Part shown: piece by piece, positions 1 to 8,357 of the stretch
How the letters are laid out: every line of letters starts with the position of its first letter
Position numbering within the stretch: position 1 is the first letter of the stretch
DNA from: Clostridia bacterium
Lineage (GTDB): Bacteria > Bacillota_A > Clostridia > Christensenellales > Aristaeellaceae
Reading direction: 5' to 3'
Assembly: GCA_017509065.1 (NCBI GenBank)
Contig: JAFWQM010000125.1
Span: forward strand, 26,196-90,195
Length of the DNA: 64,000 nt
Program-made: the position numbers and the translations under genes
The notes under the pieces: generated by a model
The model's database searches: none
The model's input: the letters and a program-made list of their open reading frames with translations, nothing else
Told to the model about the DNA's origin: nothing

Positions 1-93
1 CTGGACAAAGCCCTCCGCTGCATGCGCAGCGCTGCGCCCCTGTCTGCCGACTGGAAGAAAGATATTGAGGAAGACTACAAGCGCAGGAAATAA
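1..93 (+). CDS. 3' end of an unidentified CDS (partial)
   Basis: The frame open from base 1 codes for 30 residues rich in Lys, Arg, Asp and Glu and ends ...DYKRRK before TAA at 91-93, with a second stop (TAG) directly after. The start lies outside the window. A hairpin follows, as expected for the end of a plus-strand unit. Too little is visible to name a product. Confidence 0.55.
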   Translation: MDKALRCMRSAAPLSADWKKDIEEDYKRRK

Positions 94-97
94 TAGG

Positions 98-133
98 AAA
101 ACCGCCCGGACAAACTGCCTGGGCGGCGTTTCA
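98..133. terminator. Hairpin terminator between convergent genes
   Basis: CCGCCCGG at 102-109 pairs with CCTGGGCGG at 118-126 (one bulged T), followed by a T-rich stretch on the plus strand. It separates the plus-strand gene ending at 93 from the minus-strand gene ending at 140, and could serve the plus strand mainly. Confidence 0.6.
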
Positions 134-139
134 TTGTTA

Positions 140-658
140 TCAGGCTTTCACCCACGCGCCAAGCGCCTTGTCATGCGCGGTGACGGTGAGCATGTCGCCG
201 GTTTTCCAGTCTGGGCGCGGCAGGTTGGCATCATAATAGAACAGCCGGTCGTCTTCCGGGTCGTCCATATTGCCGACGCTCAGCATCATGGGATAATACT
301 TCACCCCATCCCGATCCACGGCGACCTCTTCCATTTCCTTGAATGCGCCGGTGGTCTGCCGCGTCCTGCCGTGCAGCACGTTGTGCAGGTGCTTCCGGTA
401 AGCAGTTACCGGGGAAATCAGCAGACCGTAACAAAAAATCAGTCCGGCGCCCAGCACCAGCGATAGCCCCACGGTGAGCCACTTGATGCGGAACACGAAT
501 GTCACAATGATTCCCGCCAGCAGCACCGCCGACGGAATGATCAGCAACAGCTTGCGCTGCTTCTCCTGGGCGCAAATATCAGCATAATCCTGCTCTGTAT
601 ACACGGTATGATCCCTCGCTTTGGCAAAATGGGGAAGCTTTTCCCGCCTCTTTATCAT
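140..658 (-). CDS. Two-TM membrane protein of unknown function
   Basis: This 172-residue protein has a charged N-terminus (MIKRREK) and two adjacent hydrophobic segments at about residues 37-57 and 60-82. The C-terminal half of about 90 residues is soluble and ends in a small beta-rich stretch (PDWKTGDMLTVTAHDKALGAW). I do not recognise the family. The ribosome binding site is weak. It is a lone gene convergent with the gene before it. The two-TM plus soluble-tail layout is directly visible; any role would be a guess. Confidence 0.7.
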   Translation of the reverse strand: MIKRREKLPHFAKARDHTVYTEQDYADICAQEKQRKLLLIIPSAVLLAGIIVTFVFRIKWLTVGLSLVLGAGLIFCYGLLISPVTAYRKHLHNVLHGRTRQTTGAFKEMEEVAVDRDGVKYYPMMLSVGNMDDPEDDRLFYYDANLPRPDWKTGDMLTVTAHDKALGAWVKA

Positions 659-745
659 ACCGCAAAACGCGCCAAAAGTACAGCCTCAAACGGTGGCGAT
701 AATGTGACAAGAACCGGCAAAATCAGCAAAAAGTATAAACCTCCG

Positions 746-1060
746 TCATGCCTTTTTCCGTCTGATCAGACGGATCACGCCGCGAACCAGGCGTCTTAAA
801 CCCAAGGCGTATACCGATGCGCCGCAGATCAGGCCGAAAAAAGCATACAGCCTGACCTTCTGTTCGCCGCCCAATGCCAGCGCCAGCGCGATTCCGCCGC
901 CCGTCAGCAGGCACCAGAGCGCGTCCAGCGCGGGCGAACAAAAGCGCGGCAGAAACCGACGCGGCAGGGCCAGCAGGTCATAGAGCAGCCCCGCACCAAA
1001 CCCTGCGTACAGAAGCAGCAGAAACGTGCGGGCCTGCCCCGCTGTTTCAAAAAAGATCAT
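746..1060 (-). CDS. yabQ: Spore cortex biosynthesis protein YabQ
   Basis: A 104-residue membrane protein with about three hydrophobic segments and a basic tail (RRLVRGVIRLIRRKKA). The opening segment with GFGAGLLYDLL is typical of YabQ, the mother-cell membrane protein that Bacillus needs for spore cortex formation. Its ATG overlaps the stop of the upstream gene by 4 bp (ATGA, 1057-1060). That gene is yabP, so context and sequence agree. It is shorter than Bacillus YabQ, as is common in Clostridia. Both genes should be read from the sigma-E-like promoter at 1366-1394. Confidence 0.82.
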   Translation of the reverse strand: MIFFETAGQARTFLLLLYAGFGAGLLYDLLALPRRFLPRFCSPALDALWCLLTGGGIALALALGGEQKVRLYAFFGLICGASVYALGLRRLVRGVIRLIRRKKA

Positions 1061-1344
1061 TTTTCCCCCCGGCGAAACAGCCCGCCGCGCCGACCCCGCT
1101 GAGCGGAATAAACCACGCCGTCGATTTTCCCCTCCACCGCCAGCTGCCCATCCTCCAGCATCAGCTTCGTCACGTGCAGCCCTTCCCCGGCGATCGTCAC
1201 TTCCCCGTTTTCCGTGCGCAGATTCACCTGGTTTTCGTCAAAGCCCAGCACCTCGCTCACGCCCGTCAGCGACGCCCGCCGCCGATTGTCCAGCGTCAGC
1301 ATGTGGTTTTTCACGATACCGGATTGATTGTTTGTCTTTTCCAT
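1057..1344 (-). CDS. yabP: Sporulation protein YabP
   Basis: A 95-residue YabP/YqfC-family protein. The motif NHMLTLDNRRRASLTGV and the later LRTENGEVTIAGEGLHVTKL fit the family, a small mother-cell protein needed for spore envelope assembly. I start at the ATG at 1344, not the in-frame GTG at 1353, because AGAGGTG lies 6 bases before that ATG and overlaps the GTG. yabP and yabQ overlap by 4 bp and are probably translationally coupled. Confidence 0.88.
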   Translation of the reverse strand: MEKTNNQSGIVKNHMLTLDNRRRASLTGVSEVLGFDENQVNLRTENGEVTIAGEGLHVTKLMLEDGQLAVEGKIDGVVYSAQRGRRGGLFRRGEK

Positions 1345-1365
1345 CCCGCTCACCTCTTTCAGAAA

Positions 1366-1394
1366 AAGGTATGCGAACGTGAAAGACGATATGA
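1366..1394 (-). promoter_or_regulatory. Sigma-E-like promoter of yabPQ
   Basis: On the minus strand TCATATC (1394-1388), a 14-base spacer and CATACCTT (1373-1366) closely match the mother-cell sigma-E pattern (KMATATT, 14-15 bases, CATACAHT). It lies 22 bases before the yabP start. yabP and yabQ are sigma-E genes in Bacillus, so this fits known regulation. Inferred from sequence only. Confidence 0.6.
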
Positions 1395-1510
1395 TATAAA
1401 AAGGAGCGGGAATAATCCTGCTCTCTGACTTATTGTTTTTTTATCCGGCAACATGATATTTGCGGATGTTTTGAACAGAATGCATAATGACTGACCACCA
1501 CTATTTGGCT

Positions 1511-1570
1511 TTCTTGGAAGGGAGGCTGGGGGGAACCATTCTTTGGCCTCCAAAGAATGGTTCCCCCCAG
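1511..1570. repeat. Dispersed hairpin repeat, copy 1
   Basis: A perfect 21-bp stem (1526-1546 with 1550-1570; CTGGGGGGAACCATTCTTTG arm, 3-base loop) with a conserved flank TTCTTGGAAGGGAGG on one side. Four relatives occur at 28177-28236, 49661-49720, 51318-51375 and 51443-51502. It lies 21 bases past the stop of the gene at 1592-1849. Confidence 0.85.
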
Positions 1571-1591
1571 TATATCTTCGTTTTATCCCGT

Positions 1592-1849
1592 TTACGTCCT
1601 TGCCATCCTGCGCTGGAGCATATTGTAAATCCACAGCAGGATGCACGCGCCGCCAACGGCCACCAGCAGGCTGTACAGGTTGAAGCCGTCCACACCGCCC
1701 CAGCCCAGCAGCGAGGCCGCGAAGCCGCCGACGCCCGCGCCCAGGATGCCCACCAGGATGTTCCCGGCCCAGCCGCGCCGCTCGCCCATGATCAGCCCGG
1801 CAATCCAGCCCGCCACAGCGCCCAGCACCAGCCACAAAAGAATGTTCAT
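1592..1849 (-). CDS. GlsB/YeaQ/YmgE-family small membrane protein
   Basis: An 85-residue, very glycine-rich, three-segment membrane protein. The opening MNILLWLVLGAVAGWIAGLI and the following GWAGNILVGILGAGVGGFAA are the hallmark of the transglycosylase-associated (GlsB/YeaQ/YmgE) family, small stress-related envelope proteins of unclear biochemical role. The start at 1849 is fixed by AAGGAGG 8 bases upstream; an earlier in-frame start at 1867 would place that ribosome binding site inside the gene. Monocistronic, followed by a dispersed hairpin. Confidence 0.88.
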   Translation of the reverse strand: MNILLWLVLGAVAGWIAGLIMGERRGWAGNILVGILGAGVGGFAASLLGWGGVDGFNLYSLLVAVGGACILLWIYNMLQRRMART

Positions 1850-1985
1850 TCGCTCTCCCTCCTTCACATGATTTGATGACTCCCATCATCCGTTTTATCA
1901 TATGCCGGAGAGTCGAAAACGAAACAGCTTCTTTTTTCCTTGATTATATAAATTTAGCAAAACAGTCAGCCTACTAAACAACTCT

Positions 1986-2481
1986 ACTATGTTTACATAT
2001 TCGCGCGAGTTGCAACGTCATCGAAGTTTCGGCTGACAACATCAGACAGCCTTCAAGCCACGTATTCGCGCGAGTTGCAACTACGGTTCCACGTACACCA
2101 CCACGGCGATGCACACCTTCAAGCCACGTATTCGCGCGAGTTGCAACGAACTGACGGATGTAAAAGCCGTGGAAGATTGGTTTCCTTCAAGCCACGTATT
2201 CGCGCGAGTTGCAACCAACACCGAGCTGAAATCCATCAAGCATATCCTCCTTCAAGCCACGTATTCGCGCGAGTTGCAACGCCGGCGGCGTCCTTATAGC
2301 GAAGCTCCACCTGCCTTCAAGCCACGTATTCGCGCGAGTTGCAACGTTTTGCACCATGCTGTACGACGCCGATGTGGACGTCCTTCAAGCCACGTATTCG
2401 CGCGAGTTGCAACCAAGCTGGCTGATAAGGTGTTTGAAAACGAGATTGTCCTTCAAGCCACGTATTCGCGCGAGTTGCAAC
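1986..2481 (-). CRISPR. CRISPR array, 8 repeats (one degenerate) and 7 spacers
   Basis: Seven identical 32-bp repeats start at 2050, 2116, 2184, 2249, 2314, 2382 and 2450. A degenerate copy ends at 2016. Read on the minus strand the repeat begins GTTGCAACTCGCGCG and ends GTGGCTTGAAGG. The seven spacers are 33, 34, 36, 33, 33, 36 and 36 bp. The left-most repeat keeps its minus-strand 5' half but has lost the 3' half, the usual decay at the leader-distal end. This, plus the tracrRNA and cas12f on the same strand at the other end, sets the reading direction from 2481 to 1986. No Cas1, Cas2 or Cas4 is nearby. Confidence 0.97.
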
Positions 2482-2616
2482 AGGAAATCTGCACAAATAT
2501 GGTGGCCCATGCACGGATTACTTTGTGCATCTTAACCTTTTCGAGTGTATTGTCTGCTTTTCAAGAAAAGACTGACGACCACTTTCTCGATTTTGGGACG
2601 GGAAGTCGCCCCTAAA
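2482..2616 (-). ncRNA. Predicted tracrRNA of the Cas12f system
   Basis: The 158 bases between cas12f and the array fold on the minus strand like known Cas12f tracrRNAs. In order: a 6-bp stem (2612-2607 with 2600-2595, loop ACUUCC); then AAAAUCGAGAAAGUG opening a stem UCGAG/CUCGA (2590-2586 with 2545-2541) that encloses a GUCU/AGAC hairpin and closes with AAUACACUCGA; then AUGCAC/GUGCAU (2530-2525 with 2514-2509); then an anti-repeat GGGCCACCAUAUU (2508-2496). The anti-repeat pairs GCCAC and UAUU with GUGGC and AAUA of the repeat. The CGAGAAGUG...CUCG element and stem order match, from memory, AsCas12f1 and Un1Cas12f1. The ends are approximate. Confidence 0.8.
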
Positions 2617-2639
2617 AAAGTGCGAACGATCTGCGCGAT

Positions 2640-3944
2640 TTATGTTTTCTTCTCTTTCGCACTCAATGATTTTTGAATCAGCTTGTCAATATCCTTGATC
2701 GCAAGATTCTGCGATGCGTTGAAATCTGCGTTTGCGGAGAATCCGCATTGCGTGCATTTGAAGTTTGCCTGCGTCTTTCGGTTTTCTTTGTCGATATTCC
2801 CGCATTTGCTGCATCGTTGAGAAGTATACTGCGGATTTACCTTTTTCACAGAAATACCGTATTCTTTCGCCTTTGCCTCTATCTTCTGTTGTAGGTCATA
2901 GTACGTCCAGTGACGAAGAAATTTAGGGAACTCTGAATCATCTTTTATTCCTGTCAATTCTTCCATTTGGATGACTCCGCAGTTTTTCTTCACAGCGTAT
3001 TCTATCAGCGCTTTACTGTACCGGTGGTTGATTGTGTCACGAAAGTTGGCGATATGTTCTTTTGCCTGATAGACATTTGAAACCCTTGTCTTTGTTCCAT
3101 GTCCTACTCTTCCATCTCCACAATACGCCGCCTGCTTTTGCAGAGAATGCCTCCTTGCCTCCCATTTTTTAGCAAATTCAGTCACTTCACCTCCTTCAAT
3201 CTTAAAACTCCCGTACTCATCCCAGACACTGGCGTATACCGCATTCGTTTCTCCAAGGTCTACCCCCAGTATCCTGTTCTCATCCAATGTATGTTTTTCC
3301 GGGACAAATGAATAGGTGAGCAAAAGGAACCATTTGGGACGATCATAAACCAATTGACATTGTCCATATCCATATTGCCTGTTAACTACACGCGTAAAAA
3401 TGGATCGCTGTGTGCCATCATTGATTTTTACAGCAAATCGAACACGGGTTGGAAATCCTGTTCTTTGTTTGAATTTTGTAGAGAATAAGGACATTTCTAC
3501 TTCTGGGCCACTTTCTTTATCAAAGAAAGTAATACTCTGTTTGTGAATCAATAAGGGCTGATCTTTTTTGTAAGATGGAACTGACATATTCCCACGAAGT
3601 AAATCCGCTTTTGAAGAAGTATATTTACTCCATGCTTTTTGAATGGTTGTGTTAATATTCGATGCCGCCATATCTTCACAATTGCCTTTTATGCAATCGT
3701 AAATATATCCATCCAACCTTTTATAGCCAGTTTCCTTATATACATCCAAATATTCACCAGTTTTCTTATATTGTTCCTGATTCAGATAATCCCAGTGATA
3801 ACAGATTTGTATGGTGCGGTTGAGCAATTCTCTTGTTTTGCGTTGTATGGCCCATACGTTTTCCTGCATTCCCTGGAAACTTCCGCATCCTTCAAGGTAT
3901 CGCAGTTCATATTTCATTACCTTGGTAACAGTTTCCTTACTCAT
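2640..3944 (-). CDS. cas12f1: Cas12f1 miniature type V-F CRISPR effector nuclease
   Basis: A 434-residue RNA-guided DNA endonuclease, close in length to AsCas12f1. RuvC motifs are intact: ILGVDLGE (Asp229), IQMEELTG (Glu328) and NADFNASQN (Asp407). A zinc finger lies between the last two (Cys378, Cys381, Cys397, Cys400). The stretches LRGNMSVPSYKKD, IANFRDTINHRYS, WTYYDLQQKIEAKA and NPQYTSQRCSKCG are near-identical to AsCas12f1 as I remember it. Cas12f1 works as a dimer on a crRNA-tracrRNA duplex. The start has AAGGAAGG 6 bases upstream. Sampled lines of the gene are 30-45% GC against about 58% in the neighbouring ABC gene, which suggests transfer. IS605-type TnpB is the related alternative; the array and tracrRNA argue against it. 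Confidence 0.95.
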   Translation of the reverse strand: MSKETVTKVMKYELRYLEGCGSFQGMQENVWAIQRKTRELLNRTIQICYHWDYLNQEQYKKTGEYLDVYKETGYKRLDGYIYDCIKGNCEDMAASNINTTIQKAWSKYTSSKADLLRGNMSVPSYKKDQPLLIHKQSITFFDKESGPEVEMSLFSTKFKQRTGFPTRVRFAVKINDGTQRSIFTRVVNRQYGYGQCQLVYDRPKWFLLLTYSFVPEKHTLDENRILGVDLGETNAVYASVWDEYGSFKIEGGEVTEFAKKWEARRHSLQKQAAYCGDGRVGHGTKTRVSNVYQAKEHIANFRDTINHRYSKALIEYAVKKNCGVIQMEELTGIKDDSEFPKFLRHWTYYDLQQKIEAKAKEYGISVKKVNPQYTSQRCSKCGNIDKENRKTQANFKCTQCGFSANADFNASQNLAIKDIDKLIQKSLSAKEKKT

Positions 3945-3966
3945 GCAATACCTTCCTTTATGATTG

Positions 3967-3975
3967 ATTATAGCA
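3967..3975 (-). promoter_or_regulatory. Extended -10 promoter of cas12f1
   Basis: On the minus strand TGC followed by TATAAT (3972-3967) forms an extended -10 element 22 bases before the cas12f1 start; no good -35 is visible. It sits on one arm of an inverted repeat (AGCAGG...CCTGCT) that may also end transcription of the ABC gene upstream. Confidence 0.5.
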
Positions 3976-4005
3976 GGAACAAATATGTCCCTGCTAAAAA
4001 CCGTG

Positions 4006-5085
<1,080 letters not shown>

Positions 5086-5113
5086 GGTATTACCTCCTCA
5101 AGTTCTTTGGTCA

Positions 5114-5142
5114 TGGACAAAACGGATGTTTTTTGCTATAAT
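5114..5142 (+). promoter_or_regulatory. Sigma-A promoter of the AraC-type gene
   Basis: TGGACA (5114-5119), a 17-base spacer and TATAAT (5137-5142) precede the AraC-type start at 5181. The 95-bp gap must also hold the promoter of the divergent ATPase gene, so the regulator may act on both. Confidence 0.7.
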
Positions 5143-5180
5143 AGCCTTGAAAGCACACTTCAGAAAAAGGAGCGCCGGAC

Positions 5181-5981
5181 ATGAATGAAATCATTTATGC
5201 GGGGCGGCATGAGATGATGCTGGCCGTGAAGCGCCACGCGCACGAAAGCTGGGAATTCGTTTACTGCACAGAGGGCGGCGGTTCGTTTTCGTTTGACAGC
5301 GGCACACTGAACTATCGGAAAGGGGACATCGTGATCATCCCGCCGCTTCTCCCCCACGCCAACGCCAGCGTACAGGGCTTTGAAAACATCCACTTGAACA
5401 TCAGCCTGCCGACCCTGTCGGACATGGGGCCTTCCATCATTCAGGACGACGGCAACCATTTCCTTTTGGACGCGTTTCGGGCGTCGCTGTACCACTACCA
5501 GTCCTCCAGCCCGGAGAAAGCGATTTTCCTTTCAGCCTACGGAAACCTGATCTGCTGCTACCTGGCCGCTTACAATAAAGAGAAGCGGCGGTCTCCCGTG
5601 GTGGAGGAAATCGAGCGGGATATTCTCGAGCACTTCGACGATCCCGCCTACGAGCTCGATGAACACCTGCGCTCGCTGCCGTTCAACTACGATTATCTGC
5701 GCAAGCTGTTCCAGAAGGAAATGCTGGTGACGCCCCACCAGTACCTGAACAACAAGCGCCTACAGGTCGCGGCGGAGGCATTGGTAGGAGCGGAGATGAG
5801 CGGCGTTTCCGTCACCGACGTTGCGCGGATGTGCGGCTTCCGGGAACCGCTATACTTTTCCCGGATGTTCAAGAAAAAATACGGCGTCGCGCCAAGCTTT
5901 TACGTGGAATCCCGGCAGGGAAGCAACAATGCGCCGCTGCTGAATTCCGACCTGATGAAGGTGCCGCCGAAGGAAAAATGA
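5181..5981 (+). CDS. AraC-family transcriptional regulator
   Basis: A 266-residue regulator. The N-terminal cupin-like sensor (about 1-130) contains HAHESWEFVYCTEG and GDIVIIPPLLPHA, typical of AraC-type sugar-sensing domains. The C-terminal double helix-turn-helix (about 155-250) ends with the family hallmark VARMCGFREPLYFSRMFKKK followed by YGVAPSFY. RBS AAAGGAG lies 9 bases before the ATG. It is divergent from a sugar ATPase and convergent with a GH105 gene, so it most likely controls this glycan locus. The ligand is unknown. Confidence 0.93.
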   Translation: MNEIIYAGRHEMMLAVKRHAHESWEFVYCTEGGGSFSFDSGTLNYRKGDIVIIPPLLPHANASVQGFENIHLNISLPTLSDMGPSIIQDDGNHFLLDAFRASLYHYQSSSPEKAIFLSAYGNLICCYLAAYNKEKRRSPVVEEIERDILEHFDDPAYELDEHLRSLPFNYDYLRKLFQKEMLVTPHQYLNNKRLQVAAEALVGAEMSGVSVTDVARMCGFREPLYFSRMFKKKYGVAPSFYVESRQGSNNAPLLNSDLMKVPPKEK

Positions 5982-5987
5982 TCTCCC

Positions 5988-7112
5988 CTACCCCAGCCGC
6001 TTGACCTCCGTATAGCACAGCAGGAAGGGGGCCACGCCTTTGGCGTCGTTCTTCACTACCGGCTCGGAAATGTAGTATTCGTATGTCCCGTCGCGCCGGC
6101 GGTTGTCTTCGGGGCCAAGGCCCGCCACCAGGCAGATATGGTCCAGACAGAGATTTCCGTCCTGGAAGGTAAGGCAGGTTTTGACCAGGCCTTCAAACGT
6201 TTTCCTGCCTTTCGCGGCGAACTCCGCGGGCAGGACGCCCAGGCGCGCGCCTTTCAGCATGGCGTAGGCCACCATGGCGCTGCCGCTGCTCTCCAGATAA
6301 TTGCCCTCGCGGCCCGCCTGATCCACCACCTGCCAGTACATGCCGGTTTCAGGGTCGGCAAATTTTGAAATATCCTCCATGAGCCGGCGGAAGATACCGG
6401 CAAGTCCGTTTTTCCCTTCGCTCTCTGGCAGGATCTCCAGCAGGTCGGCCAGCGCCACGGAGAACCAGCCGATGGCCCGAAGCCAGAAATTTTTGCTGAG
6501 GCCCGTTTCCTTGTCGCACCAGAACGCTTTCCTGCTGGCGTCGTACCCGTGATAATACAAGCCGGTCCTTTTGTCGCGCATATGCTCGCGGACGATGCTG
6601 ATCTGGCGGAAAATGTCGCTGTAATCCCCGCTGCCGAAAGCCTGCTCATACAACGCGGCGAAGGGCATGGCCATATAAATGCCGTCCAGCCACACCTGAT
6701 TGGGATAAATCTGCTTGTGCCAGAAGCTGCCCTCCGCTGTGCGGGGCTGCGCGTCCAGATGCCGCCGCAGGAAATCGGCGGCTTTTTTGTATTTTTCATT
6801 GCTCGTTTTCGCGTACAGGGGGATCAGCACCCGGCCTTCGTTGATATCGTCCAAGGTATGGCCTTCCGTTTTAAATGTGCGGACAGAACCGTCCTCGTTA
6901 ATGAAAGCGTCAATGAAGGATTCCGCGAAATCAAAATACCTTTGGTCGCCGGTGATGTCCGTCATGGACAGGAGCGCCGTCATCATGCAGCCGTCGATAT
7001 AATTCCAGTTGGCCGGTAATCCCGCCCGCATTCTTTCCACATTCCAGGCGGTGCGCTCGGGGGAAGACTGCTCGATCAGTTGCAGCACGTAGCGGTCGAT
7101 TTCTTCATACAT
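5988..7112 (-). CDS. GH105 unsaturated rhamnogalacturonyl hydrolase
   Basis: A 374-residue glycoside hydrolase of the YteR/YesR family, an alpha/alpha barrel that removes unsaturated uronic acid from oligosaccharides made by pectin lyases. Family features: WNYIDGCMMTALL near residue 36, FWHKQIYPNQVWLDGIYMAMPF near 130-150, and WLRAIGWFSVALADLLE near 210 with the family's tryptophan and aspartate positions. No signal peptide, so it acts on imported disaccharides in the cytoplasm. It is the last gene of the importer operon and indicates the substrate: rhamnogalacturonan or related pectic fragments. Confidence 0.9.
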   Translation of the reverse strand: MYEEIDRYVLQLIEQSSPERTAWNVERMRAGLPANWNYIDGCMMTALLSMTDITGDQRYFDFAESFIDAFINEDGSVRTFKTEGHTLDDINEGRVLIPLYAKTSNEKYKKAADFLRRHLDAQPRTAEGSFWHKQIYPNQVWLDGIYMAMPFAALYEQAFGSGDYSDIFRQISIVREHMRDKRTGLYYHGYDASRKAFWCDKETGLSKNFWLRAIGWFSVALADLLEILPESEGKNGLAGIFRRLMEDISKFADPETGMYWQVVDQAGREGNYLESSGSAMVAYAMLKGARLGVLPAEFAAKGRKTFEGLVKTCLTFQDGNLCLDHICLVAGLGPEDNRRRDGTYEYYISEPVVKNDAKGVAPFLLCYTEVKRLG

Positions 7113-7139
7113 AGGCGGCTATATTCCCCCTTCTGTTTC

Positions 7140-7784
7140 TTATTTTATCTGCCCGGCTTTGGCCTTGGCGTCGTCCAGTATCCGGCGTCCAAGACGCTTT
7201 ATCGCCAGGAACAGCATGTCCCATCCCATGGTGAACGCGCCGAACAGGATGGGCTCCACGCCAAGCGGAACGGTGTCCTTTGCGCCGGATAAGCCAACGA
7301 ACAGGGTATTCACGGCATTATACGTTCCCGCCACGCAGAGCAAAAGAATCAGCGCGTACCCAACATTCAGCGGCAGGAACAGATAATTCTTTTTCGGGAA
7401 CATCATCCAGCGATCGTTGGCCCCCGGCGTCAGCGCGATAAAGCGGAACAGGGGATTGACGATCAGATCCGTCACAAAGCCAAGGCCCAGGCCGGTGACG
7501 ACGATCAGGTCAAGCTGGTCGGGCAGATACGCGCCGAGGCCCCACACGAAGAAAAAGCATATTACGCCCGCAAACCACGTTTTCAGGAGCACCGCTTTCA
7601 GCCAGTCCGCCATTTTCAGGCGGGTGCCCGCGCGGTACTTTCTCAGCTCCTGCTTGCTGACCGGCGGAGAGTTTTCCTCCGTGGCGTTCACCAGATCGTC
7701 CACAGCGCGGGTGTTCAGCTTGTAATAATCGGCCGCGGAGCGCTCTTCCTTTTGTGGCTGCCCCTGATCTTTCCTTTTTGCCAT
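7140..7784 (-). CDS. Unrecognised membrane protein in sugar importer operon
   Basis: A 214-residue protein. A hydrophilic N-terminus of about 60 residues (lysine, glutamine and glutamate rich) is followed by four likely membrane segments at about 68-85, 91-110, 130-155 and 165-190, then a basic amphipathic tail (IKRLGRRILDDAKAKAG). I do not recognise a family; it is not an ABC permease, as there is no EAA loop. It lies 6 bp after the next upstream gene, so co-transcription with the importer genes is near certain. Confidence 0.75.
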   Translation of the reverse strand: MAKRKDQGQPQKEERSAADYYKLNTRAVDDLVNATEENSPPVSKQELRKYRAGTRLKMADWLKAVLLKTWFAGVICFFFVWGLGAYLPDQLDLIVVTGLGLGFVTDLIVNPLFRFIALTPGANDRWMMFPKKNYLFLPLNVGYALILLLCVAGTYNAVNTLFVGLSGAKDTVPLGVEPILFGAFTMGWDMLFLAIKRLGRRILDDAKAKAGQIK

Positions 7785-7790
7785 GGAGCG

Positions 7791-8357
7791 TCAGGCGTCC
7801 TCGCTGATGTCGATCTTGCCCATACCGCCGTTATCCGCCACGTCGATGTTAGTGTTGATCTTCCTGAGCGCTTTGGAATACACCGGCAGCAGCGCCAGCA
7901 GCGCCACGCCGATATACAGAATCACCTGATGAACGATCAGCACGCTGGCCGCGGCGCTGATAAAGGAATTCGTGCCGGTCGGGTCAATGCGGTTTTCTTC
8001 GCGGGTGATGGCAGAGGTGATGCGCCCGCCATAGTAAATATCACAGCAGATCACGATGCCCACCATCAGGAGCATCAGCACGAGCATGGGGATATTAACT
8101 TTTTTGCGGTGAGGAAACGCGTTTAAGAAGCACACCAGCGACAGCATGGAAAACAGCATGGTGGCAAAGCCGGCCAGGCCCATGCCCTGGCCCTGGATGC
8201 GGGCCGTGGTGTCGGAAATGTGCGTCAGATTCAGGGAGTAATACAGGAACGCGACGGCCATCACCACCAGAGGGATCATGTGAGGCTTGCGTTTCAGCGT
8301 AACCAGGCGCTTGCGCCAGAATTCCTTCAGTCCGCTCGGGTTTTTCGCCATGGTCAT
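7791..8357 (-). CDS. Unrecognised membrane protein in sugar importer operon
   Basis: A 188-residue protein with about four membrane segments (about 29-45, 60-80, 90-107, 140-160) and a basic N-terminus (KEFWRKRLVTLKRKPH). The ATG at 8357 overlaps the TGA of the ATPase gene upstream (ATGA), and a second in-frame ATG two codons later has equally good spacing to GGAGG. No known domain is recognised. It may be an accessory or regulatory subunit of the importer; this is inference from operon position only. Confidence 0.75.
   Translation of the reverse strand: MTMAKNPSGLKEFWRKRLVTLKRKPHMIPLVVMAVAFLYYSLNLTHISDTTARIQGQGMGLAGFATMLFSMLSLVCFLNAFPHRKKVNIPMLVLMLLMVGIVICCDIYYGGRITSAITREENRIDPTGTNSFISAAASVLIVHQVILYIGVALLALLPVYSKALRKINTNIDVADNGGMGKIDISEDA

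Noticed and set aside
1986..2481. Reading the array on the plus strand, since repeats end in GTTGCAAC there
   Set aside because: GTTGCAAC is its own reverse complement, so it gives no direction. The degenerate end repeat, tracrRNA fold, anti-repeat and cas12f strand all indicate the minus strand.
2109..2615. Plus-strand ORF of 168 codons across the CRISPR array
   Set aside because: Its sequence is the repeat translated over and over (FKPRIRASCN, SSHVFARVAT) with spacers in between; it is not a gene.
2640..3944. TnpB of an IS605/IS607 transposon
   Set aside because: No TnpA, no transposon ends, but an adjacent array and a Cas12f-type tracrRNA; sequence is closest to AsCas12f1.
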